In this document: positions 7,386 through 15,238 of the stretch, piece after piece | How positions within the stretch are numbered: position 1 is the first letter of the stretch | Layout: the number at the start of each line of letters is the position of its first letter | Assembly: GCA_003021175.1 (NCBI GenBank) | Contig: PXQV01000015.1 | Coordinates: 120,170 to 184,169, forward strand | DNA length: 64,000 nucleotides | Source of the DNA: Halobacteriales archaeon QH_7_66_36 | GTDB lineage: Archaea > Halobacteriota > Halobacteria > Halobacteriales > Haloarculaceae | Reading direction: 5' to 3' | Made by a program: the position numbers and the translations under genes | The notes under the pieces: model-generated | Databases searched by the model: none | Seen by the model: only the letters and a program-made list of their open reading frames with translations | Told to the model about the DNA's origin: nothing

Positions 7386-8888
7386 TTAGAGTCCGTAGAG
7401 GTCGGTGAACTTCGCCTCGGCGTACTCGATGAACGCGTCGGCCGACAGCGGTTCGCCGGTGGCCTCCTCGACGAGTTCGTCCGCGGTGTACCGCTGGCCG
7501 TGGCGGTGGACGTGTTCCGTCTGCCACGCCCACAGCTTCTCGAACGCCTCGTCGCGGATACAGCCCGCCACGTCGAGGTCCTCCTCCATCGCCGCGGTGA
7601 GTTGGGCGGCCAGCACGCTCCCGACGGTGTAGCTCGGGAAGCCGCCGAAGCGCGTGGTCCAGTGGATATCCTGTAGCGGCCCCTCGGCGTCGCCCTCGGG
7701 CGTGACGCCCAGATACTCGTCCATCTTCTCGTTCCACCGCGCGGGGATCTCCTCGACCGGGAGGTCGCCGTCGAGATACTCCGCCTCTATCTCGTGGCGG
7801 AGGATGATGTGCATGTGGTAGGTGAGCTCGTCCGCCTCGACGCGAATACAGTTCTCGGGGTGGATGCGGTTCGCGGCCTCGTAGGCCTGCTCGGGCGTGA
7901 GATCCTCGACGCCGGAGAGATGTTCCTCGAGCGTGGGCAGGAACGTCTCCCAGAACGCCCGCGTGCGGCCGACGTGATTCTCCCAGAAGCGGGACTGCGA
8001 CTCGTGGACCTCGCCGCGTGCGCTCCCGAGCGGCGTGCCGTAGTCGTCGTCGGGTAAGCCGAGTTGGTAGGCGGCGTGACCGAACTCGTGGATCGTCGCC
8101 ATCAGGCCGTCGAGCGGATCCTTCTCCTTGTAGCGGGTGGTGATGCGGGCGTCGAACTGCGTGCCGGAGGTGAACGGGTGGGGGGAGGTGTCGAGCCGGC
8201 CGCGGTCGTCCGGATAGCCGAGGAAGTCGACGACGGCGCGGTTCAGGGACTCCTGCTCGCTCTCGGGGAACGTCTCGCCCGCGAACGGTGCCGCGAGGTC
8301 GTCACCGCGTGTCGTGATGTCGTCGATGAGCGGAATCAGCGCCGCCTTCAGGTCGTCGAATATCTCCTCGACGGTCTCCAGCGGGAGCGTCGGCATGCTC
8401 CCCTCGTACAGCGTCGGATAGACGGGGTCGTCGGGCGAGATGTGGGTCGCCCGCTCGACCCGGAGGTCGCGGAGTTCGTCCAGCGTCGGCGCGAAGGCGT
8501 CCCAGTCGCCCTCGGCCTTCGCGTCCTGCCACGTCGCCTGTGCGTCCGACGAGCGGGCGGCGTGGCGCTCCACGAGGTCGCCCGGCACGCTCGTCGCGCG
8601 GTCGTGTCGCCGTCGGAGTTCACGGACGACGGCCGCCGACTCCTCGTCGAGGTCGGCCGCCTCACAGGCGTCGAGCAGGTCCGTCATCTCGTCGTCGACC
8701 AGCATCTCGTGGGTGAGCCCCGAGATGGCCGAGAGCTGTTTCCCGCGGGCGGGTGCGCCGCCCGACGGCATCGTCACCTGTTGGTCCCAGCCGAGAACAC
8801 CGCCGGCGTCTTCCAGATGGGTGAGCCGCTCCACGCGGTCGAGGAGAGCGTCGTACGGGTCGCCCGCGTCGTCTGTCGTATCTGCCAT
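7386..8888 (-). CDS. M32 (Taq-type) zinc carboxypeptidase, paralogue 2
   Basis: This 500-residue paralogue of the protein at 5575-7074 is alignable over its whole length. The zinc motif HEFGH is at 267-271, followed by HESQSRFWENHVGRTRAFWE carrying the third ligand, and by IRVEADELTYHMHIILRHEIE. The N-terminus (LTHLEDAGGVLGWDQQVTMP) parallels the first copy. The two genes converge, so they are an old inverted duplication or two independently kept homologues. Both have all zinc ligands and are probably active, perhaps with different side-chain preferences. Confidence 0.93.
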   Translation of the reverse strand: MADTTDDAGDPYDALLDRVERLTHLEDAGGVLGWDQQVTMPSGGAPARGKQLSAISGLTHEMLVDDEMTDLLDACEAADLDEESAAVVRELRRRHDRATSVPGDLVERHAARSSDAQATWQDAKAEGDWDAFAPTLDELRDLRVERATHISPDDPVYPTLYEGSMPTLPLETVEEIFDDLKAALIPLIDDITTRGDDLAAPFAGETFPESEQESLNRAVVDFLGYPDDRGRLDTSPHPFTSGTQFDARITTRYKEKDPLDGLMATIHEFGHAAYQLGLPDDDYGTPLGSARGEVHESQSRFWENHVGRTRAFWETFLPTLEEHLSGVEDLTPEQAYEAANRIHPENCIRVEADELTYHMHIILRHEIEAEYLDGDLPVEEIPARWNEKMDEYLGVTPEGDAEGPLQDIHWTTRFGGFPSYTVGSVLAAQLTAAMEEDLDVAGCIRDEAFEKLWAWQTEHVHRHGQRYTADELVEEATGEPLSADAFIEYAEAKFTDLYGL

Positions 8889-8939
8889 GGCCGATGCAGC
8901 GCGCGTGTCGGCATCAAACCACCGACGGCGCGCCTCCGC

Positions 8940-9323
8940 TCAGAGTCCGAGTTTGCGTTTGACCCGCTCGACGGGACCGGGGTCGTCGAGGCCGAGCTCC
9001 ACGGCGATGGCGTCTATCTCCGCGTCGTCGTAGCGGTCGTCCTCGCGGGCGTCCGCGACCCACGCCTCCCACTCCGAGTCCGAGAGCACGCCGCGCGAGC
9101 GGTCGCTCCACTCCGAGACGAACGCCTCCCGCGACGGCACGGGCACGTCCATCCCGCCGCCGTTCCAGTACAGCGGCGAGAGCACGAACGCGACATCGGG
9201 GTCGTCGCTCGGCCGGAACCGGTACGGATACTCCTCGTAGTGGAACACGTCCTCGGGGGTCACCGTCTCACTGGTCGGAAGGTCGAGCGTTTCCACACGG
9301 ACTGTTAGCGCGTCGAGCCGCAA
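8940..9323 (-). CDS. Conserved haloarchaeal protein of unknown function
   Basis: I do not recognise a named family in this 127-residue acidic protein. It has no signal peptide or membrane segment. The N-terminal half is rich in beta-type residues (RLDALTVRVETLDLP, YRFRPSDDPDVAFVLSPLYW). The C-terminal half is a predicted helical acidic tail ending VERVKRKLGL. The acidic composition and codon use match neighbouring real genes, so it is likely expressed. It is transcribed toward paralogue 2 of the M32 peptidases with a 51-nt gap and may share its transcript. Confidence 0.7.
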   Translation of the reverse strand: MRLDALTVRVETLDLPTSETVTPEDVFHYEEYPYRFRPSDDPDVAFVLSPLYWNGGGMDVPVPSREAFVSEWSDRSRGVLSDSEWEAWVADAREDDRYDDAEIDAIAVELGLDDPGPVERVKRKLGL

Positions 9324-9348
9324 AGCCGTTCGGTCGCCACGGACGATG

Positions 9349-9622
9349 CTGTTTAGTTAAGCCTTGGAGTTGTCGTGAACGGGGCGACAGGGGTTCGGAA
9401 GCCCCTGCACGCTCGCCTCGATGGGCTCGTTGTCTCCAGAAACTTCGATTTCTGATGGACTGTGGAAGACGCTCCGCGTCTTCCGAACGCCCGTCGTCGT
9501 CGAGTGCGAGACCGGCGAAGCCGGCCTCGAATGGTCGCGACGGCGCAGCCGCCGCGAACGCACAGCCCTCTTCCAGTCCCACCCCGAGCGGTTCCGTCGC
9601 TAACAATCGCGTAACTGAACAC
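9349..9622 (-). repeat. Hairpin-rich intergenic element, copy C (minus orientation)
   Basis: Read on the minus strand, the copy starts at GTGTTCAGTTACGCGATTG, has the core GGGTGGGACTGGAAGAGGGC, and ends AACTAAACAG. Hairpins on the plus strand include CAGAAACTTCGATTTCTG at about 9438-9455, GGAAGACGCTCCGCGTCTTCC at about 9465-9485 and GGCCGGCTTCGCCGGTCTCG-like pairing around 9510-9530. Its right arm is nearly the same as that of copy B. It separates the 8940-9323 gene from thiL, which are divergent. Confidence 0.78.
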
Positions 9623-9670
9623 GACCCTGCCGACCGACACCGCTTTTCTTCCGGCACCCGCGGTGTCCCT

Positions 9671-10537
9671 ATGGACGAACGGGCCGCGCTCGCGCTCGTC
9701 GGCGAGAACCTTCCGGCCGCGGGCGACGACTGTGCCGTCGTCGGGTCGACCGTCGTGACGACGGACATGCTCCACGACCGGACCGACTTCCCCGACGGAA
9801 CGACCCGGTACACGGCCGGCTGGCGAGCGGTCGGCGCGTCGCTCTCGGACGTGGCCGCGATGGGTGCGGAGGCGACCGCCGCGGTCGCGGTGTACGGCGC
9901 GCCCGAGTTCGACCCCGACGAACTCCGTGCATTTCTCCGTGGTGCCGACGAGGTGTGTGATGCCGTCAGCGCCGACTACGTGGGTGGTGACCTCGACGGT
10001 CACGAGGAGTTCACCGTCGCGACGACGGCGCTCGGCGAGACGGACGCGCCGGTTCGCCGGTCCGGGGCGACGCCCGGTGATGCCGTCTGCGTGACCGGGA
10101 CGCTCGGGCGGTCGGCGGCCGCGCTCCGGCTGTTTCCCGACGCCTCGGAGCGCGCCAACGACCTGTTTCGCTTCGAACCGCGCGTCGCGACGGGGCGGGC
10201 CGTCGCTCCCCACGTGACGGCGATGATCGACTCCAGCGACGGACTCGCTCGCTCGCTCCACCAACTCGGTGAGGCCTCGAACTGCGGCTTCACGATCGAG
10301 TCCGACCGACTCCCGATCCACGAGACTGTCAGAGAGGTGGCCGACGACCCGGCCGACGAGCGGTCGCTCGCGGTCCACCTCGGCGAGGACTTCGAGTTGG
10401 TGTTCACGACGCCGGACCCGGAGCGGGCGCAGGTAGCCGCGCCGGCACCAGTGTCGGTCGTCGGCGAGGTGACGGAATCGGACGCCGGCGTTCGGCTTGA
10501 CGGCGACTCCCTTCCGGATCGGGGTTACACGCACTAA
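9671..10537 (+). CDS. thiL: Thiamine-monophosphate kinase
   Basis: ThiL phosphorylates thiamine monophosphate to the active cofactor thiamine diphosphate using ATP. The 288-residue product has the family features in order: GDDCAVVG near residue 19, TTDMLHDRTDFP, SLSDVAAMGAEATAAVAVYG, GGDLDGHEEFTV and the C-terminal IDSSDGLARSLHQL. Archaeal ThiL proteins are usually 280-310 residues. The ATG at 9671 precedes the conserved N-terminus; the upstream extension is the hairpin element. The stop codon overlaps the convergent site-2 protease gene by 4 nt. Confidence 0.9.
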   Translation: MDERAALALVGENLPAAGDDCAVVGSTVVTTDMLHDRTDFPDGTTRYTAGWRAVGASLSDVAAMGAEATAAVAVYGAPEFDPDELRAFLRGADEVCDAVSADYVGGDLDGHEEFTVATTALGETDAPVRRSGATPGDAVCVTGTLGRSAAALRLFPDASERANDLFRFEPRVATGRAVAPHVTAMIDSSDGLARSLHQLGEASNCGFTIESDRLPIHETVREVADDPADERSLAVHLGEDFELVFTTPDPERAQVAAPAPVSVVGEVTESDAGVRLDGDSLPDRGYTH

Positions 10538-11709
10538 CTGATGATCTGAAACGGAACGGGGACGAAACACAGCGCGCCGAGGACGAACGTGAGGATCCCG
10601 ATAGCGATCCGACCAGTTCCGAGCGGCCGCTCGTATATCGGGTTCGCGCTTCCGACGTAGGCGACACCGAGGGTGAACAGGCCCCAGAACCCCCAGAGGA
10701 CGGGTGCGTTGATCCCGACGTTGGCGAAGGTGTAGAGATAGCCGGCAAGCCCCAACAGCCCCACCGGGACGACCGCAGCGACCGACTCCGCTCGCTTCCC
10801 GAGCATCGCGCGGACGAGGTGGCCGCCGTCGAACTGGCCGACCGGGATGAGGTTGAGGAACGTCACGAACATCCCGACCCAGCCGCCGAACACGACCGGA
10901 TTCACCGCTCGCCGTGGGTTGGCGTACTCCAGTTGCCCGCCGGTGACGTCGGCGAGGAACTGCAGCAACAGCGGATAGCCGAAGTCGATCTCTAACGCGT
11001 TCGAACTCTGGAGCACCCGCTGTGGCACCTGTATCGGGTCGAGCGTCAGGCCGACGACGCTCACGGCGACTGCGGCAATCAGGCCGGCGAGCGGGCCGGC
11101 GACGCCGATATCGAACAGCGCCCGGCGGTCGGGGATGCGGCCGTCCATGCGGATGACGGCCCCGAGCGTCCCGATGATGCTCGGGAACGGAATAAAGTAC
11201 GGGAGCGAGGCATTCACGCCGTGGTACTGCGAGAGGGCGTAGTGGCCGAGTTCGTGGACGGCGAGCACCGACAGGACGGCGGCGCTGAACTGCCAGCTCT
11301 GCCCGGTCACCAGATCCAGCGGGCCGTTCACCGGCTCGTAGTACCACGACGAGCCGACGAACAGCGTCGTCACGACGGTCAACAGGAACATGAGCACGTT
11401 CGTCCACGGGATGCCGTCGACGCCGCCGCCGGCCGGCTGTGCCACCAGCGCGTATCGGCGGTTCCGGATCTGGACGCCGGAGACGGGGTCCGGTTCGCTG
11501 TCGGTCACGCGCGTGAGCCGCACGTCGTAGCCGGCGTCTCGGAAGGCCGGCCAGACGCGCCGCTCGATCTCCTCGGCCGGGAGCAGCGGCTCGCCGACGT
11601 ACAAGATGCGGTCGCCGTCGCGGCGACGCTCCTCGACGCGAAACGCGTCGCCGAGTGCCGCCGCGGGCGGCAGGTCGGCCGCGCCACCCACGGCGTCGCT
11701 GTCGTCCAT
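10534..11709 (-). CDS. Site-2 protease family (M50) membrane metalloprotease
   Basis: This 391-residue intramembrane zinc protease has HELGH at 152-156 in a membrane segment. The second conserved motif, NLIPVGQFDGGH, has its ligand Asp at about 294. A soluble domain of about 90 residues (EEIERRVWPAFRDAGYDVRL) precedes the first transmembrane helix, an arrangement common in haloarchaeal S2P homologues. About eight membrane segments are visible. It probably cleaves membrane-anchored regulators; no substrate is suggested by neighbours. It converges on thiL with a 4-nt overlap. Confidence 0.9.
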   Translation of the reverse strand: MDDSDAVGGAADLPPAAALGDAFRVEERRRDGDRILYVGEPLLPAEEIERRVWPAFRDAGYDVRLTRVTDSEPDPVSGVQIRNRRYALVAQPAGGGVDGIPWTNVLMFLLTVVTTLFVGSSWYYEPVNGPLDLVTGQSWQFSAAVLSVLAVHELGHYALSQYHGVNASLPYFIPFPSIIGTLGAVIRMDGRIPDRRALFDIGVAGPLAGLIAAVAVSVVGLTLDPIQVPQRVLQSSNALEIDFGYPLLLQFLADVTGGQLEYANPRRAVNPVVFGGWVGMFVTFLNLIPVGQFDGGHLVRAMLGKRAESVAAVVPVGLLGLAGYLYTFANVGINAPVLWGFWGLFTLGVAYVGSANPIYERPLGTGRIAIGILTFVLGALCFVPVPFQIIS

Positions 11710-11782
11710 TGCTCGGCAAAATGGGTTCCCCGGGATTAAATCCCCGGAGTGCGGCGAATGGAGGGCAGAAACGAGTCGGCAG

Positions 11783-12025
11783 TTACGCCGGCGCGACTCG
11801 CCACGTCGTCGCGCTCGTGTACGACCACTTCTCGATCTCGAGGTCGGTCGCGGACTCGCGCAGTTTCACCATCAGCGCGCCGATCTCCTTCGGCGAGAGT
11901 CCGACCTCGTCGGCGATGAACTTCGACTTGAAGTACATCTCGCCGTCGGACGCCTTCTGCGCGAGGTAGGACTTCAGGCGGCTCTCCTTCGTGTCGGTCT
12001 CGTTTGCGGGGGTTGTGGCGCTCAT
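11783..12025 (-). CDS. DUF7123-like small winged-helix protein
   Basis: This 80-residue protein has a helix-rich start (KESRLKSYLAQKA), then YFKSKFIADEVGLSPKEIGA, which reads as a helix-turn-helix, then a wing-like end (EIEKWSYTSATTWRV). The pattern resembles the haloarchaeal DUF7123 family. A DNA-binding role is inferred only from the fold. It has its own promoter (CATATAAAGG on the plus strand at 12060-12069), giving a short leader. Confidence 0.7.
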   Translation of the reverse strand: MSATTPANETDTKESRLKSYLAQKASDGEMYFKSKFIADEVGLSPKEIGALMVKLRESATDLEIEKWSYTSATTWRVAPA

Positions 12026-12059
12026 ACTTCGCCTCGTTTAGTCCATAGCCCTACGGGGA

Positions 12060-12069
12060 CATATAAAGG
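12060..12069 (-). promoter_or_regulatory. TATA box for the DUF7123-like gene
   Basis: On the minus strand this reads CCTTTATATG, 35-44 nt upstream of the ATG at 12025. That places transcription start about 10 nt before the start codon. Surrounding sequence is less GC-rich than the genes. Confidence 0.5.
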
Positions 12070-12297
12070 CAGGAAGCTTCGGGTCGCTTCGGCCGTTTTC
12101 GACGTGAATTGATGAAAACCGAACCTTTCACGACGAGTCTAGAGTCGCTCAGACATTTTATAATCGGATCTGATGGCGTCGTAAGCGAATCGACCCTGTT
12201 CGTTTAGATGCCGATCTCGTTCCCGCTTTTGCGCCGAGCGGCCCCTCTGTCGTCACGCGAGCGTCGGACGCTACGTGGCCCTCGCGAGCAGGCGCTA

Positions 12298-13179
12298 TCA
12301 GCCGTCGTCGCGTTCCGCCTCGTGTACCCAGAACGTCTCCTCGGCGGTGACCTCCTTCTTGAAGATGGGTACCTCGTCCTTCAGGCGGTTGATGCCGTCC
12401 CTGACGGTTTCGAACGCCTCCTCGCGGTGGCCCGCGAGCACGACGACGAAAACGATGTCTTCGCCGTCCGGGATGACGCCCTGTCGGTGGTGCATCGCGA
12501 CTTCGAGGACGCCGTCCCGCTCTTCGAGTTCGGACGCTATCGTTCGCATCGTCCGCTGGGCGACGCCGTCGTACATCTCGAACTCCAGATACTCTGTCGG
12601 CGCGTCGTCCTCGGCGTCGCGCGCCCGGACACGACCGGTGAACGTCGCGATAGCACCGGAGCGGTCGGCGCGCGGTGATGCCTTCACGCTCGCGACGAGC
12701 GACTCCAGCGTCTTCCGCTCCGGCCGGTCGTGGAGCGCGTCGATGGCCGCCTCGATATCGAGTGCGGCCGCGTCGGTGGCCGTCGCGAGCGGGTCGGGCA
12801 CCTCGACGCCGCCGAGCGCCACCTGCGGCACTCGCGCGTCCGGAAACCCGATTGCGACCGCGTAATCGTGGTCGGACGCGAGCCGGTCGAGGGTGTCGTC
12901 GAGCGTCAGGTCCGCCTCGCCGGCCGCGTCCCAACCGTCGCCGATGTCGTACGTCGTCGCGGCCCGCGCCCGGCTGCTCCCGTCCGGTCGCGCGTCCGTC
13001 TCGACCGTGCCTGCCCCTCCGATTCGGGAACCGTCACCGTTCGCTCTCGTCTGCCCGAACCGGGGGCCGTCGCCGTCCTCCACCAGATGCCGAATCACGG
13101 CGATTCGGCCGTCGAGCGCGGCCACGAACCGGTCGGCCGCCGCCGAGGCGTCCGGGCCGACGATACCGAGCGTGTACAT
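12298..13179 (-). CDS. moaE: Molybdopterin synthase large subunit (MoaE) with a degenerate MobB-like N-terminal domain
   Basis: The C-terminal 145 residues or so are MoaE, which adds sulfur to precursor Z to make molybdopterin: GAIATFTGRVRARD, MHHRQGVIPDGEDIVFVVV, and the active-site lysines in VPIFKKEVTAEETFWVHE. The N-terminal 120-150 residues resemble MobB (MYTLGIVGPDAS, RIAVIRHLVEDGDGP), as seen in other haloarchaeal MobB-MoaE fusions. However, the P-loop reads GPDASAA instead of a GxxxxGKT motif, so nucleotide binding there is doubtful. The ATG at 13179 (MYTLG) is chosen because upstream sequence falls into the hairpin element. Confidence 0.87.
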   Translation of the reverse strand: MYTLGIVGPDASAAADRFVAALDGRIAVIRHLVEDGDGPRFGQTRANGDGSRIGGAGTVETDARPDGSSRARAATTYDIGDGWDAAGEADLTLDDTLDRLASDHDYAVAIGFPDARVPQVALGGVEVPDPLATATDAAALDIEAAIDALHDRPERKTLESLVASVKASPRADRSGAIATFTGRVRARDAEDDAPTEYLEFEMYDGVAQRTMRTIASELEERDGVLEVAMHHRQGVIPDGEDIVFVVVLAGHREEAFETVRDGINRLKDEVPIFKKEVTAEETFWVHEAERDDG

Positions 13180-13234
13180 ACAAAATCGATTCGCCGCTGG
13201 CCGTTTGTAGGTGTCGCCACCGCTCGGGAGACGG

Positions 13235-13638
13235 TGTTTAAATAAACGGGTCGTCGCTCGGTCAAGACCCCGTGGTGGGTGGGACTGAAAGGGGCCGTTA
13301 TCGGCGGCTCCGCCGCCGATTGCTCGGGAGAGTTCTGCTCTCCCGGTGGGCGGTCGATCCGCCCCCGGCGTTCGGAAGCCGCGAGGCGACTGTGTCGCCT
13401 CGGCCCGCTCGCGCGGTGCAACCGCGCGAGGACACCCCAGCGAACGCAGTGAGCGAGAAGCGCAGCGAGCCGCGGACCGCGAGGTGGCGGAGCCACCTCG
13501 GACAGTCGACGCGACGCGCCGACGACAGCGTGGCGGCGACGCCGCCACGGGCCGTGCGAGCAGCGAGGGACTATCGGTCCCTCGGGCCGTGTGAGCGGCG
13601 AAGCCGCGAACAGACGGCCACCGGCCGCGAGCAGACGG
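13235..13638 (+). repeat. Hairpin-rich intergenic element, copy D (right terminus missing)
   Basis: The left end is TGTTTAAATAAAC, and the core GGTGGGACTGAAAGGGGCC is at about 13276-13294. Nine or more perfect hairpins follow, including those near 13300-13320, 13325-13345, 13347-13363, 13382-13402, 13408-13430, 13480-13500, 13530-13548, 13565-13583 and 13595-13607. Stems are 5-9 bp with loops of 3-5 nt. The copy stops abruptly after CGAGCAGACGG and lacks the right arm and the CTGAACA end present in copies A and E. It lies between divergent moaE and the DUF5812 gene. Confidence 0.85.
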
Positions 13639-13694
13639 TACTACTAGACGCGTGGACCGACGACGTGAAGCCGTCGGAGCGGCTGGGTTCGCGC

Positions 13695-14171
13695 ATGACA
13701 GACGAGACGGACGGCACGTTCGTCGTCACGCACGCGGACGCCGAGTCGGCCGTCCTCCGGGACATCGATTCCGGGCAGGTGCACACGCTCGGCGACGGCC
13801 ACGAGGTTGAGGTGGGCGACGTGCTCACGGCGACGCTCGCGCCGGAGCCGCCGCTTGAGGTGACGATGGAGGTGGTCGAGGTGACCGCGCGCCGCCACGT
13901 CACCCTCGAAGCCAGCGCCGAACCGCCGACGACACAGGAGCGAGACATCGCGGCCGAACAGGGCGTCGGCGAACTCACCAAGCGCGAGCGCGCCGGCAAA
14001 GGAGAGATTCACGTCATCACCGTTCCCGCGGCGGAGACGGCGGCGGCCGTCGAGGACGTGCTCGACGACGAGGAGACGCTCGCGCGGGCCGCACGGATAC
14101 CAGACGTGACGCGCGTCGAGGTGCGCTCCGACGACGAGGATGGCATCGTCAGCGTTCGGTATCTTCCTTAG
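13695..14171 (+). CDS. DUF5812 family protein
   Basis: This 158-residue acidic haloarchaeal protein starts MTDETDGTFVVTHADAESAV and has a small beta domain (DIDSGQVHTLGDGHEVEVGD). After that come AAEQGVGELTKRERAGKGEI and a C-terminal block with HVITVPAAETAAAVEDVL. This is the pattern of DUF5812, found next to sec and rnhB genes in haloarchaea, as here. Function is unknown. The truncated hairpin element ends only 56 nt before the ATG, so its promoter may have been affected by that element. Confidence 0.8.
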   Translation: MTDETDGTFVVTHADAESAVLRDIDSGQVHTLGDGHEVEVGDVLTATLAPEPPLEVTMEVVEVTARRHVTLEASAEPPTTQERDIAAEQGVGELTKRERAGKGEIHVITVPAAETAAAVEDVLDDEETLARAARIPDVTRVEVRSDDEDGIVSVRYLP

Positions 14172-14351
14172 GGGTCGGTCTCACTCTGCACCGTCGAGAC
14201 CACAGGCGGCCCGCTCCTCGTAGACGATGTCCGTGTCGTCGCCGAGCGGCCGGCGTCGAAGGACGAAGGATTTTCGCCGAGGAGCGGCGGGGAAACGACC
14301 CGTCGTGGCGGCGGTGAGCGGCGGCGTTTCCGTCCCATCCGTTTGAGAAGG

Positions 14352-14357
14352 CTTATT
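14352..14357 (+). promoter_or_regulatory. TATA box of secFD
   Basis: GCTTATTCGG lies about 27 nt upstream of the secF ATG, the spacing expected of a leaderless haloarchaeal transcript. It also supports the internal ATG at 14381 over an in-frame upstream one at 14360. Confidence 0.5.
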
Positions 14358-14380
14358 CGGTGGGTGGCCGCACGACGGAT

Positions 14381-15238
14381 ATGGTCGAGTTCGAGGTACC
14401 GGACGTAGATTACACCCGGTACTCAAACCGCCAGCTCGTCGCCGTGCCGCTCGCGGTGCTCGCGCTGGCGCTGCTGATAATCGCGGGCTACTTCGTCATC
14501 ACGGGCAAGCCCGTCGCGCTCGGGCTCGCCTTCACCGGCGGCACCGAGCTCCGCATCGGGACGACCGACTCCCCACAAGAGATACGCGCGACGTTCGACG
14601 CGGACGTCGAGTCGATAAATCCGGTCGGCTCTGCTGAAAACGAGTACATCGTCACCTTTCAGCCGACGGACGGCGACATCGGCCAGCAGGCGCGTGACGC
14701 CGGCTACGAGGTGATATCGAACCAAGAGCGGTCAGCTTCCTTCGGAGCCGACTCGCAGCGACAGGCGGTCATCGGCGTCGTCGTCGCGTTCCTCGGGATG
14801 AGCGTGCTCGTGTTCCTCCTCTTCCGGACGTTCGTCCCCTCCATCGCCGTCGTCGCCTCCGCCTTCTCCGATATCGTCATTCCGGTCGCGCTGATGAACG
14901 TGTTCGGCATCGAACTGTCGCTGGGGACCGTCGCGGCGCTGCTGATGCTCATCGGTTACAGCGTCGACTCGGATCTCCTGCTCAACAACCACGTCCTCCG
15001 GCGGCGCGGTGACTTCTACGAGTCGACGTATCGGGCGATGCGCACCGGCGTCACGATGACGCTCACGTCGATTTCGGCGATGACCGCGATGACCATCGTG
15101 GCGACGTTCTTCGGCATCGAACTGCTGTCGTCGATCGGGCTGATACTCGTCTTCGGCCTCGTCGCCGACCTCATGAACACGTATCTGCTCAACGTGAGCC
15201 TCCTCCGCTACTACAAGTACGAGGCGATCAGCGCATGA
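14381..15238 (+). CDS. secF: Protein-export membrane protein SecF
   Basis: This 285-residue SecF homologue has one N-terminal transmembrane helix and a short periplasm-facing domain containing LGLAFTGGTELRIG. Five C-terminal helices follow, with the RND-type motifs FSDIVIPVALMNVFGIELSL and YSVDSDLLLNNHVLRRR. The bacterial VDD/YSxND motif appears here as YSVDSDLLLNNHVL. It works with SecD to aid late steps of Sec translocation. The gene order secF-secD is usual for haloarchaea, and the stop overlaps the secD ATG by 4 nt. Confidence 0.92.
   Translation: MVEFEVPDVDYTRYSNRQLVAVPLAVLALALLIIAGYFVITGKPVALGLAFTGGTELRIGTTDSPQEIRATFDADVESINPVGSAENEYIVTFQPTDGDIGQQARDAGYEVISNQERSASFGADSQRQAVIGVVVAFLGMSVLVFLLFRTFVPSIAVVASAFSDIVIPVALMNVFGIELSLGTVAALLMLIGYSVDSDLLLNNHVLRRRGDFYESTYRAMRTGVTMTLTSISAMTAMTIVATFFGIELLSSIGLILVFGLVADLMNTYLLNVSLLRYYKYEAISA

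Noticed and set aside
13235-13638. Element as an insertion sequence with its own transposase
   Set aside because: No transposase-like frame in any copy; at most it could be non-autonomous.
13272-13694. Long Arg/Ala-rich reading frames across copy D of the hairpin element, including an N-terminal extension of the DUF5812 gene
   Set aside because: The frames exist because GC-rich hairpins have few stops; the residues are basic and repetitive, unlike acidic haloarchaeal proteins, and equal frames occur in every copy.
14181-14426. 81-codon minus-strand frame between DUF5812 and secF
   Set aside because: It covers the secF promoter and start, has basic and Pro/Thr-rich composition, and no recognisable domain.
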